Assembly (NCBI GenBank): GCA_964636985.1
Contig: CAZWSX010000022.1
Span: forward strand, 65,356-129,355
Origin: CAZWSX01 sp964636985
Lineage (GTDB): Bacteria > Planctomycetota > Planctomycetia > Pirellulales > Pirellulaceae
Length of the DNA: 64,000 nt
Reading direction: 5' to 3'
Made by a program: the position numbers and the translations under genes. Position 1 is the stretch's first letter. The number at the start of each line of letters is the position of its first letter. The notes beneath the pieces were generated by a model. That model had not been told where the DNA came from. It worked only from the letters and a program-made list of their open reading frames with translations, and did not search any database. Shown one piece after another: positions 42,409-52,400 of this stretch.

Positions 42409-44355
42409 TCACGCTGTTCGGATCGATGCAAAGAATGCATCGAGGTTGGCGATTTTCGACGCTACGGCGATGTTGCCCCCCGTTGTGCCGTGATAAAGCT
42501 GGGGGAAGTAGGTTTCCCACGTCGTCGCATAATCCTCAAACGGGTTCCACTGACCATACGTTCGGGCGAAGTCGGCATCGACGTCGTTGAACCACCAGCT
42601 ATCGCCCGACGCGCCCGAGGGCCGGTCGCCGGAGTCGTTGCGCTGATCCCACTTGCTGATCAGTTGGAACGCGGGGATGAAGGCGTTCTCGCTGGCCTCG
42701 TCCCAGTTGTGCGCCATCTCATGGTACACGGTGGTTTGGGCGTCCAAATCTGTTGAGAATCCATTGTTGGTAAAGGCGATGCCGTCCGAGCCGTTCCAGC
42801 CACCGATGGCGGAGCCATTAGGTAAGGTGGTCAATTGCGCGCCCGATCGCAGGAACGTAACGCCGCTGCCGTTGGCTCTCTTGAGCAGGATCGTGTTGCC
42901 CACATGGTGGTGCAGGTTGCTTAACGCCACATCGATGGTTTCCACGTTAGCATCGGTCCATGTGCCGGCAGCGAACGAAACGCTGCCAAAACCAGTCAGG
43001 TTCCTGGTGGTCGCGGCGAGATTTCGGAATCGAATGACGGCATCATTGGACTCCGTCAGGGCGATCGTGTCCTCGGTTTCCAATCGCAGGAACCGGTCAT
43101 CTCCGCTATCGCCCGAAAGGTAGTCGACCAACCCGATTCCGCCGAACAGTCCGTCGTCACCGGCGCCGCCGGACAAGTGGTCCTCGCCTGCGCCTCCATA
43201 CATGTTGTCGTCGCCGGTGCCCCCCCACATCCAGTCGTTGCCGGCATCTCCGTGCAGGGTATCGTTCTGGTCTCCTCCGTAGATGTTGTCATTTTCGCTT
43301 CCGCCACTCAGGTTGTCGTTTCCGGCCTGGCCCAGAATGTAGTCGTTGCCGCCTTCGCCACGGATCGTGTCGTTGCCGTCGCCGCCGTACAGCTCATTCC
43401 ATGCGCTGTTTCCGGTGATGTCGTCGTTACCGCGACCACCGACGACGATTTCAAAATTGGCAGCTTGCCCTGAGGCGCCCGTGTTCACTCGCCGGGTCGT
43501 ATGACGAGCCAGCTCGGTGTCACTGGTCAAGTTAACCGTTACTGAAGACGTCGCCGCGAGATCCGAAAAATCAAGTCGGTCGGTTCCGCCGCCAGCGGAT
43601 TCGACTACGGTATCGACCTCGCCGACACTCGTTGCAGTCGTGAACACGTATCGATCATTTCCCAGACCGCCGTCCAAGCGGTCGTTGCCGGTGTAGCCTT
43701 GCAAAACGTCGTGTCCCGCTCCGCCAGATAGTTGGTCGCTCCCTTGCCAGCCATAGAGCGTATCGTTGCCGGCTTCTCCATAGAGCTTGCCATTTCCGTA
43801 GTCGCTGGCGTGGAGCGTGTCGTCTCCCGAACCGCCATAGAGAAAGTCGTTGCCCGTGTTCTCGGCGTAGTTCTTCACACCGGCCACACCTCCATCCAGG
43901 GTGTCGTTACTCCCACCGCCATAGAGATAGTCGGTGTCCCCACCCCCATACAGAGTGTCAACACTGCTACCTCCATAGAGCTTGTCACTTCCTGCTCCGC
44001 CCGAAGCGAACGAGCTAATGGTGGTGTCGTTCCGAAATACATCGTCGCCGGCATAGCCTTGGAATGAGATCTTGTTGACCACGCGGCCGATCTCAGGGCC
44101 GACCAGTCCATACAGCGCAATGGAACGGTTGTATTGCTGAGTGCCTGCGGTCATCTTGACCACCAACACGTCGTCGGCATAGTCGGCCGTCTTTGCGTCG
44201 ATGCTTACGGAGACCTGATCCGCTCCAGACGAGCCGTCGATCTTTACTTCACCTGCAACAGAATCGAAGACAATCCCAGTCAGCAGTTGCCTGCTTTCCA
44301 GCCGTTCCAGGTTCAGCTTGCGGCGAGCAATGGTGCTGCGTCGTTTCTTGGTCAT
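42409..44355 (-). CDS. RTX-repeat extracellular protein with HEMAH metallopeptidase-like C-terminus
   Basis: ATG at 44355, with GAGGT upstream, gives 648 residues. The start (ARRKLNLERLESRQLLTG) is the planctomycete extracellular signature. From about 135 to 450 there are many RTX nonapeptides (GGxGxDxLYGG, such as GGDGNDTIRGEGGNDYILG), which bind calcium and fold after export. The C-terminal part has HEMAHNWDEASE (His545) and, 60 residues later, FEDYATTWETYF. HExxH plus a downstream Glu suggests a gluzincin-type zinc peptidase. Type I secretion is usual for RTX proteins, but this one seems to use a planctomycete leader. No secretion genes are adjacent. Confidence 0.85.
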   Translation of the reverse strand: MTKKRRSTIARRKLNLERLESRQLLTGIVFDSVAGEVKIDGSSGADQVSVSIDAKTADYADDVLVVKMTAGTQQYNRSIALYGLVGPEIGRVVNKISFQGYAGDDVFRNDTTISSFASGGAGSDKLYGGSSVDTLYGGGDTDYLYGGGSNDTLDGGVAGVKNYAENTGNDFLYGGSGDDTLHASDYGNGKLYGEAGNDTLYGWQGSDQLSGGAGHDVLQGYTGNDRLDGGLGNDRYVFTTATSVGEVDTVVESAGGGTDRLDFSDLAATSSVTVNLTSDTELARHTTRRVNTGASGQAANFEIVVGGRGNDDITGNSAWNELYGGDGNDTIRGEGGNDYILGQAGNDNLSGGSENDNIYGGDQNDTLHGDAGNDWMWGGTGDDNMYGGAGEDHLSGGAGDDGLFGGIGLVDYLSGDSGDDRFLRLETEDTIALTESNDAVIRFRNLAATTRNLTGFGSVSFAAGTWTDANVETIDVALSNLHHHVGNTILLKRANGSGVTFLRSGAQLTTLPNGSAIGGWNGSDGIAFTNNGFSTDLDAQTTVYHEMAHNWDEASENAFIPAFQLISKWDQRNDSGDRPSGASGDSWWFNDVDADFARTYGQWNPFEDYATTWETYFPQLYHGTTGGNIAVASKIANLDAFFASIRTA

Positions 44356-44557
44356 GGCGAGAAACCTCTTTGAGAGCCAGCCCTCCGCTCCTCGCCGCAC
44401 GGCAAGGTGGTATTCGGTTGGCTGCGACTCTGGCAGGGAATTGCCAATGCCAGGCGCGGCTGGACAGAATTCCAAAAAGATTTTTTCGACCGAGGCTGTA
44501 AATCGAGGATTCCTCCCCGAGTGACTGATACTATGAGACTCGCTGCCACTATCGGTT

Positions 44558-47500
44558 ATGGCCTGGGAGAAGCCCGTGGAATCTCCTTCGATTTCCAGCC
44601 GCGTTGACGAGTCGCTCCGCCGTGCGTTTGAGGCGGCTTGGCGCTCTGGTCGTCCACCGTCGTTCCAACCTTATCTGCCAGCACCATCGAGCGAGTTGTA
44701 TCTAGCGACCTTAATCGAGGTCGTCTGCATCGATTTAGAAAATCGCTGGAAAGCGACGCATCTGGCCGCGAGCCAGGGCCGCGACATCTTGCCTGTGCCG
44801 CCCATGCTGGAAGAGTATCTAGCCAGTTATCCCGAACTTTCCAGCGAGCAGGTGTTACCAAAACTGATCCAAGAGGAGATCAGGATCCGTGATGCACTTG
44901 ACTATTTGCCCACGCTGGAAGAATTGGAAAGGCGATTTCCTCAGCTCAGCGGGAAGTTGGAGCCGCTACTGAGCGAGGTTACTTCCTCTCCAGCGACCAG
45001 CGCGAAACGTCGATCGGATCAACGGCTGGACGTAAACGCTTCGACGGAACGCTTTGGCTCGGGACGAGAATTGGTTGCCGGCCAGGAGACGATTTCCATT
45101 GCGTCCCGGCCCCCGGCTAGCTTTGGTGACTATGTTCTCCTGCGACAAATTGCAGCCGGCGCGATGGGCGTCGTTTACGAAGCGCGACAGAAGAGCCTCG
45201 ATCGCATCGTGGCGCTCAAGTTCATTCACCGTGGCCAGCTTGCCGACCAGCAAGATAGGCGAAGGTTCTTGAAGGAGGCGGAACACGCGGCGCAACTCAG
45301 CCATCCGCACATCGTTCCCGTGTACGAAGTGGGCCAGTTTGAAGATTGGCCTTTCTTCGCGATGGGTTTCATCGACGGCGGCAGCCTCCAGCAGCGGATG
45401 CTGGCCGATCCGATCAGTCCCCGCCAGGCGGCGGAGATCATGGCGACCATCGCCGATGCCGTCGCCTACGCTCACGAGCGCGGGATCGTGCATCGCGATC
45501 TGAAGCCCGCCAACGTCATGATGAACGAAGCCGGCCAGCCGGTCGTAACCGACTTTGGCCTGGCAAAGCGAGTCGATTCGACTGCCAGCGTGACTGAGAC
45601 CGGCCAGATCATGGGCACGCCGGCCTACATGGCTCCCGAGCAAGCTAGTGGGGAGACTCACGCCATCGGTCCGCACAGCGATCAATACAGCCTGGGCGTC
45701 GTGCTATACGAGTTGCTCACCGGGCGCCGACCTTTCGATGGACCGGTCCATCTGATTTTGGCGAAGGTGGTCGCTCTCGAACCGCCGACAGTTCGCGAAC
45801 TGGCCCCTCAAGCGCCGCGCGACCTGGAGGCGATCTGCCTCAAGGCCATGCAGAAGCGACCCGCCAACCGCTATGGCAGCGTCCGCGAGATGGCTAGCGA
45901 CTTACAGCGATACCTACGCGATGAAGCGATTCTTGCCCGACGCTATGGCGTGCGCGAAAGGTTGGCGCGCTTTGTTCGCAAACGAGCAGGCGTGCTGATG
46001 GCGCTCGCTGCGTTGCTGGCGGCGTCCGCAACAACCGGTTTGGCCGTTTGGCTGTTGCAACCGCCTGAGCCCAAACCGGTGCCTCAGCCGGAAGTGATCA
46101 CAGCCGAAAAGGTGTTTGATCGCCAAATGGTTGCGGTCAGCAGCAGTCGAAATCTTCAGGCGATTGGACTGGCCATTCATAACTACCACGATGTTTATGG
46201 ACGGTTTCCGCCCGCTGCGATCACCGATGCGAACGACAAACTGTTGTTGAGTTGGCGCGTGGCCATCTTGCGCTACCTCGGGCACAACGCACTTTACGAG
46301 AAATTCCACCTCGACGAGCCGTGGGACAGTCCGCACAACCTGACGCTGCTGGAGTTCATACCGGAAAACTACGCGATCCGAGACATCCCTGCGTACTCAC
46401 CCCATGCAACCTACTATCGCGCGCTGGTTGGCAACGGAGCAACGTTCGACCCGGCGCGGCCGCGTGCTGTCAGCCTGGCCGATCTGAAGGACGGCAGCCG
46501 CGGGACGCTGCTTGCCGTTGAAGCTTCCGAAGCGGTGCCATGGACGAAGCCAGAGGAAATCGATTGCAACGTACCTTTCGCTGCGCAGTTAGGCGGGCCC
46601 TTTGAAGAAGGATTTCATGGCCTGATGGCCGATGGCAGCGTGCGCTTCTTTAAGTCGGCCATTCGCGAGAACGAGACAGCGCTCAAGGCATTGGTTGGCA
46701 GGGACGAGGGTGAAGTTGCGAATCTGGCGCCCTACGAGGGATTATCCTCGCCTGACAAGTACCAAAAGCCTGGACCAGAATTTGAAAAGTTCGTCGAAAA
46801 GTCGAAACAGGATGCGGCGAAGAATCGTGAAATCGCACAGCGGAATTCACTCTACATTGAGAGCATGAACAACCTGAAACAGTTGCAGATCGCAATGGAG
46901 TCCTACGAGGCTACTTATCACCACCTGCCCCCTACAGCCATCGTCGACAGTTCAGGCCAGCCGCTTCTCAGTTGGCGCGTAGCGTTGCTTCCGTTTCTCA
47001 AGGAGCAGGCGCTTCATCGAAAGTTCCACCTGGATGAGCCCTGGGACAGCCCCCACAACTTTGAGTTGCTCCAGCTCATGCCGGATTGCTTCAAGGTAAA
47101 GGGGCCGCAGCCGGATGCGGCAACCACAACGTATTACCAGGTCTTGGTCGGTGACCAGACACCTTTTCCGGCCGAACCGGGGAAGAGCCGGCGCCTACGC
47201 GATGTTTCAGTCGCTGATGGAACCAGCAAGACGCTGCTCATTGTCGAAGCGGGGATAACCGTCCCCTGGACGAAACCGCAGGATCTGATCGTGCCTAACC
47301 AGGGCGCCTTTCCGAAACTTGGCGGCCTCTTTCCGATCGGCTTCCAGGCGGTGATGTGCAACGGTTCTACCCGCCAATTCGGGACAGACATCTACGCCGA
47401 CCAACCTCGCCTGCGCGCAATGTCGGGTTACCAGGACGGCATCCCATTTCAATTTGCACCGTACGCACAGTCCTTTGGCACCGTCGAGCAGCAAGTCAAG

Positions 47501-48178
47501 ACGGATACGAGGATGGACGGCGCGATGGAAGCTGCCAAAGGCGCAGCGCACCGAGCGAGAAGCCGGAACAACCTCAAGCAGTTGGCCCTCGCCTTACATA
47601 ATTATCAGAACCTGCATCGCACGTTCCCTCCTCCCGCCGTCTGTGACGATACAGGCCTGCCATTGCTAAGTTGGCGCGTGAACATTCTTCCCTTTATCGA
47701 GGAAGGGTCCCTGTACCGTTCGTTCCGGTTGAACGAGCCTTGGGACAGCGAGCACAATCGCGAATTGCTGCAGTACATGCCTGAGGTTTTTGCATCACCT
47801 CTAGGTCCGCCTCGAGATACGACGTTCTATCAAGTTCCCGTTGGCCCCGGGACCGTGTTCGACCCCCATCGGCGGCGCGGCACGCAAGTTGTGGGAACCA
47901 GCCTCCGCGACATTCGCGACGGGGCTAAAAACACGATCCTGCTGGTCGAAGCGGGCGAAGCCGTGCCTTGGACCAAACCCGCCGAGGTCGATATCTCTAT
48001 CGTACCCTTTCCAAAACTCGGCGGGATTTTCCCGGAGGGTTTCCATGCCGTCACCTGCGACGGCAATGTGACGTTTGTCGTCGGGAAGAAGCTTCACGAG
48101 GAAACGAATCTACGTGCGTTGTTTGGCATCGCCGATGATAATCCATTAGATCTTAGAAAGCTGAACGATTTGCAGTGA
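44558..48178 (+). CDS. Transmembrane Ser/Thr kinase with three tandem DUF1559 domains
   Basis: The 1206-residue product has an N-terminal domain (about 10-135: LRRAFEAAWRSGRPPSFQPY, LIEVVCIDLENRWK) like that of the kinase at 39414, then a kinase domain (190-455): AAGAMGVVYEAR, Lys221 in ALKFI, HRDLKPANVMM, intact TDFGLAKR and AYMAPEQAS. A membrane helix is at about 479-500. Outside are three DUF1559 units (about 525-715, 765-957 and 1000-1195), each with a NLKQLxxAxxxY start, PLLSWRVxxLPF and LDEPWDSPHN. DUF1559 normally forms single secreted pilin-like proteins, so a threefold sensor on a kinase is notable. It is divergent from the RTX gene. Confidence 0.93.
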   Translation: MAWEKPVESPSISSRVDESLRRAFEAAWRSGRPPSFQPYLPAPSSELYLATLIEVVCIDLENRWKATHLAASQGRDILPVPPMLEEYLASYPELSSEQVLPKLIQEEIRIRDALDYLPTLEELERRFPQLSGKLEPLLSEVTSSPATSAKRRSDQRLDVNASTERFGSGRELVAGQETISIASRPPASFGDYVLLRQIAAGAMGVVYEARQKSLDRIVALKFIHRGQLADQQDRRRFLKEAEHAAQLSHPHIVPVYEVGQFEDWPFFAMGFIDGGSLQQRMLADPISPRQAAEIMATIADAVAYAHERGIVHRDLKPANVMMNEAGQPVVTDFGLAKRVDSTASVTETGQIMGTPAYMAPEQASGETHAIGPHSDQYSLGVVLYELLTGRRPFDGPVHLILAKVVALEPPTVRELAPQAPRDLEAICLKAMQKRPANRYGSVREMASDLQRYLRDEAILARRYGVRERLARFVRKRAGVLMALAALLAASATTGLAVWLLQPPEPKPVPQPEVITAEKVFDRQMVAVSSSRNLQAIGLAIHNYHDVYGRFPPAAITDANDKLLLSWRVAILRYLGHNALYEKFHLDEPWDSPHNLTLLEFIPENYAIRDIPAYSPHATYYRALVGNGATFDPARPRAVSLADLKDGSRGTLLAVEASEAVPWTKPEEIDCNVPFAAQLGGPFEEGFHGLMADGSVRFFKSAIRENETALKALVGRDEGEVANLAPYEGLSSPDKYQKPGPEFEKFVEKSKQDAAKNREIAQRNSLYIESMNNLKQLQIAMESYEATYHHLPPTAIVDSSGQPLLSWRVALLPFLKEQALHRKFHLDEPWDSPHNFELLQLMPDCFKVKGPQPDAATTTYYQVLVGDQTPFPAEPGKSRRLRDVSVADGTSKTLLIVEAGITVPWTKPQDLIVPNQGAFPKLGGLFPIGFQAVMCNGSTRQFGTDIYADQPRLRAMSGYQDGIPFQFAPYAQSFGTVEQQVKTDTRMDGAMEAAKGAAHRARSRNNLKQLALALHNYQNLHRTFPPPAVCDDTGLPLLSWRVNILPFIEEGSLYRSFRLNEPWDSEHNRELLQYMPEVFASPLGPPRDTTFYQVPVGPGTVFDPHRRRGTQVVGTSLRDIRDGAKNTILLVEAGEAVPWTKPAEVDISIVPFPKLGGIFPEGFHAVTCDGNVTFVVGKKLHEETNLRALFGIADDNPLDLRKLNDLQ

Positions 48179-48654
48179 CCGTACGGTGCCAAAATGAGCG
48201 CGCGGCTGATCTCGACCGTGGTCAAAACAGAGTTGGGCTGAAGTCAGCCGCCCTTTGGGTATCGTGAGAGGCCTAACTTGATCAAACGCGACCCACGAGC
48301 GACGAGATTTTTCTGACGATGCGCATGGATCGCACCGCTAGTCAACCACGTGAATCAGTAGGCAGGCCCTTGTCCGCTCTTCGCGAGTAGCTTTTCAAGA
48401 GCCCGCCCAATTCCAATCCAGCCCGCCGTGCGAGGCGACACGCGATTTCGAGCGTCCAAAAGATCGCGCGCTGTTAACCGGCGCGAGGCTCCCAAACTTT
48501 TGACACAGTAGTTAACAGCGCGCGACTCTCTAGGTGTTAACTGAAGGCGCGCTTTCCGTAACCCGTTCGGACCGGTTCAAGGGGGACCGAACAGGACCTG
48601 AACTTTTACAAACTCTTGAAGTTTAAGCAGTTACGAAAATAGATCTCGCGCGAT
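48179..48654. other. Decayed region with a start-less coding remnant and inverted repeat
   Basis: On the minus strand the frame 48358-48576 is open for 73 codons and reads like protein (QLTPRESRAVNYCVKSLGAS, then RLTARDLLDARNRVSPRTAG and IGRALEKLLAKSGQ), but has no usable start codon and a stop just upstream. Within it a 15-base perfect inverted repeat (48464-48478 with 48511-48525, half-site TCGCGCGCTGTTAAC) could form a hairpin. No other gene is seen in this gap. Confidence 0.4.
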
Positions 48655-48891
48655 TTGGTTCGAAGAGCGTTCGGCTCGGGGAGGGGATTAGCGCCGCCAA
48701 AGAGATGTGGGGACGTCGTAAAGAAGTGGGAGGGTTATGCCTTAGCAGTTCGCGAGGGAGCTACCAAACCAGACCCAAGATGGGCGAACTGGGTCCGAAC
48801 TCGCTTGCATTCTTTACGCGTTGAGGTAACTCATCATCACGCGAACTCCCTTGTTTCGCGTGCTAAGGAATTCTTTAAGAGTTACCCCTGA
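48655..48891 (+). CDS. Possible small protein coupled to the recombinase relic
   Basis: A 78-residue frame (MVRRAFGSGRGLAPPKRCGD, helical end SRAKEFFKSYP) stops with TGA overlapping the ATG of the recombinase relic (TGATG). Its first codons fall in a short repeat that also occurs at 38641. It is probably the partner or N-terminal part of the same decayed element. The start is uncertain. Confidence 0.35.
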   Translation: MVRRAFGSGRGLAPPKRCGDVVKKWEGYALAVREGATKPDPRWANWVRTRLHSLRVEVTHHHANSLVSRAKEFFKSYP

Positions 48892-49363
48892 TGAAAGCGC
48901 ATCGCACGCGTAACGCTGATCCCACCAAGATTTTGTTTCGAAGTGAGATCACTGCTATTCTTCGGGACCTGCAACGCAAAGGCAAGCGCTCGCCGAGTAC
49001 GCGGCTTAACCTCATCGTCTTTCGATTGGCCACGTGTTGTGGCCTGCGTGCGAGCGAGATCGCGAACCTACGCATTGGTGACGTTCGTGTTGAGACTTCG
49101 CGGCCACACATTCGGATTCGCGTGGGCGCTGCGAAGGGCGGCTGGCACAAGCGGTTCAGAACGGCTTGTCGCTCATTTGGCGCCGAACGCTTTTCAACAC
49201 TGACGATCCACCACGGCCGACATACCTTATCTCACACGCGCTGGCTGGCGAGCGGACTCTCGCCGACATTTGCAATGCCGTTGGCCATGCGAATTTCTCC
49301 ATGACTCCGCAAGATTCGCGGGCGAACCATCGAATCCATCGCGGCCTTGATCCGTGTTTGTAG
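48891..49363 (+). pseudogene. Tyrosine recombinase (integrase) relic with internal deletion and frameshift
   Basis: The frame from 48891 gives MKAHRTRNADPTKILFRSEI, then LATCCGLRASEIANLRIGDV with the box-I Arg, and IRIRVGAAKGG. Then about 50 residues are missing, and it continues RFRTACRSFG and LTIHHGRHT (box HxxR). After that a frameshift moves the reading to YLISHALAGERTLADICNAV and GHANFSMT in the frame ending at 49363. The catalytic Tyr segment is absent. The similarity to the relic at 27985-28405 shows both stem from the same element family. It is inactive. Confidence 0.8.
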
Positions 49364-49420
49364 TGATTGCACTCATAGTATGAAGGCTTGTCAAACGGTA
49401 GCCCTGTGGCGGGACTCTAA

Positions 49421-52400
49421 CTAAATCCTTTGACGAGTGAATTTGGACTTCATTTCTCGATCACTTTCGATTCCATAGAAAAGTGTGGCAAAAGCCGCAT
49501 CGCGCTGAGACTCAATTCCTGAAGCCGCACGATTTGCATGTGCGACTTCGCTATTGCTGACGGTAGGTAATCTCGAAATTGAAGTCGCGTTCGCCGCATT
49601 TCCAAAAAATGAATCGAAAATCGCTTGCGGGTCGGCGATTCCTTGCGGGTCGCTATCGGCAACGTCTAAAGCAAAACTGAGTTCGGCATTTTGCCTTCCG
49701 GAAATGCGGTTCGTCGCGTCGCTGTATTGATAGACGCGGCTGGTTTTGGCATCGACGATCCAGATGTGATCTACGTTGTTGGGATCGATGGTCACGCCCG
49801 TCGGGCGAGAATTTGCGGCGTCAATTTGCCAGCTTCCCTCGAGCGTGCCGCGGGTTGAATAGCGAAATACCTTATCTGCGGTGGATGTATCGTTGACGAC
49901 CCAGATGTGAACGCCGTCGGTGGCCAGGTCCATTGCTTTGCGATTGCCGACGGCGAGCGCGAAGCTCGACGTTGCGGCGACACTGCCCGTCCGGCGGGCC
50001 GCGCCGCCTGCAAAGAAATAGACGCGATCCGTTTCGCGATCAACGATCCACAGATCTTTTCCGTTGGTCGCGATGCCTTCGGGCCTATCAATGCCACGGG
50101 CGACCCAACTCCCCAAGGTGCGGCCGCTGGCGTTGTGAACGAACACTCGGCCATCGGCGTCCACGACCCAGTAAAGAGATCCATCCTTGTTGGCGGCAAT
50201 TCCGCGAGGATCGTCCGCTTTCTTGTCGAGACCCTGCTGAGTTACTAAGTTTCCCGATTCGTCGTAGTGGAAGGTCGTATGCGAGTCGCCATCGACCACG
50301 ATAAAGCGGTGGTGCGTTGGCGCTGTAACCGTGATGTTCACAGTCACCAGATTGCTGGTGAGGATCCCGTCGCTCGCGACGTAAGTAAACGAATCGCTCC
50401 CGACAAATGATGGATTTGCGATGTAGGTGAACGAGCCATCGCTGTTCAGCGTCAACGTTCCGTTTTGGGGTTGCCCCACCAGGACTGCCGATAAGCGATC
50501 ACCATCGAAATCGCTGTCGTTGACGAGCACACCCGTCGCGGCTGAGACGACTAGTGCCTGTCCGCCCGACACTTGGTAAGAATCGCTCACGCCCACGGGC
50601 GGATCATTTACCGGAGTGATCGTCATACTCACGGCGACGATATTGGAATCGGCTATTCCATCATTCGTCTTGTAGGTGAAGCTGTCAGGACCGTTGTAGT
50701 TCAGATCCGGGACGTAGCTAAACGAGCCATCGCTATTGAGCGTGATTACGCCGTGGCTTGGTCCGGTGACCAGGATTGCCGTGAGGGGATCGTTTTCGAC
50801 GTCGGTATCATTCGATAGCACGCCCGACGAGGCGACCACGACGAGGCTGGTGTCCTCGACCGTTGTATAGGTATCCGACGTGGCGACCGGTGGATCGTTA
50901 ACAGGCGTGACGGTCAGGCTGACGACGACCTCGTTGGAATCGGCTACTCCATCGTTTGTCTTGTAGGTGAAGCTGTCAGGGCCGTTGTAGTTCAGATTTG
51001 GGACGTAGCTAAACGAGCCATCGCTATTGAGCGTAATTTCGCCGTGGCTTGGTCCGGTGACCAGGATCGTTGTGAGGGGATCGTTTTCGACGTCGGTATC
51101 ATTCGACAGCACGCCCGACGAGGCAGCCACCACAAGGCTGGTGTCCTCGGCCGTCGTGTAGGTATCCGCTGTTGCGACCGGTGGATCGTTGACAGGCGTG
51201 ACGGTGATCGTGAACGTTTGCCGTGCACTCGTGTCGACTCCGCCTCCTAACGTACCGCCATTATCGTGAAGTACCACGCTGATGGTTGCCGTGCCAAAAG
51301 CGTTAGCGGCAGTCGAAAACGTAAGCGTCCCATCGGCGGAGATAGTTGGTTGCGTTGCAAACAACGAAGCATGATCGTTTTCAACCACGAAATCGACCGT
51401 TTGCCCCGCCTCGCGGGCAGGCCCGGGTGAGATATTTGTTGCCCAGGTGGTGATCGTTTGCAGGCCCGCGTCTTCGAGTACGGTGACATCAGCGCCTTTG
51501 GTGAACGTTGGCGCCGTATTGATGGAGTCGACCACTGCGGTTGTGTTGCCAAAGTCGATACCAGTGCCAATTTCTCCGTCTTCCAAATCTTCAAAGGCGT
51601 AGCCATCACCGGAGATAGGAGTTCCAAGCACTACGGGAATCGAGCCTACCACGACGTTGGTGCCGCTTCGGACAAATTGCAAGTCAAAACGATGGGGAAT
51701 ACCGTCTCCAGTAAACTCGATATCGAAGCTCGCTGTCGCTCCGGCGCCAACACCATGCAGCACACCTGTGTGATTGATGATATGGACCCGAGGATCGGAG
51801 GCTTGGATGGTAAGATCCATTGCAACATTGGTGACGGCGTTTTGAATGGCGGCCGTTACACCGTTGGCGACACTTGCGCCGAAGCCGGATGCGATCTGAA
51901 AATAGAATGGGTCACCGGGAGCAATAGGATCGGCCGTGCCATTTGCGATGGTGGCCGTCGAGTGATTGGTGGCGCCCGTCAAATTCGAGATCGCCTCCAA
52001 GCCCTGCCGCGGATCGAGATTGTTCTGTCCGTTTGTGCCAAGTCCGATCACCAATGCGCCGAGGGCATTGAGCGCTGTAACCGTCTCCTGGAGTCCGGCC
52101 CCCGAATTGAACGGCGTCGTAGGCCGTGATGTTCCGGTCAGGGCCGAGATCGGCAGTGTCAATCCGCCAACGCCTGTGACCGATGTTTCGCCCTTGGGCT
52201 GATACGCAAACCCGGTATCCGTTGCCAACAAAACGATCGGGAGCGCCCCCGCGCGAAAGCCTGCGCCACCAGTGTTTCCGGCAGCAGGCATCACGGAGCG
52301 GGCTGGATCGGCAGTGAAAGAAGCAAACGACGGAACATCACCGCTTCCGCCGGGATTGAGTTGCGTTGAAGCTAAGCCAGCCGCTCCGCTATCGAGAACG

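Noticed and set aside
43100..44000. Short periodic DNA repeats that could suggest a CRISPR array
   Set aside because: The 27-base period matches RTX nonapeptides inside an intact reading frame, and the units are not identical repeats with unique spacers.
42653..44067. Antisense frames over the RTX gene
   Set aside because: The repeated GGxGxD codons remove stops on the other strand; there is no start signal or family similarity.
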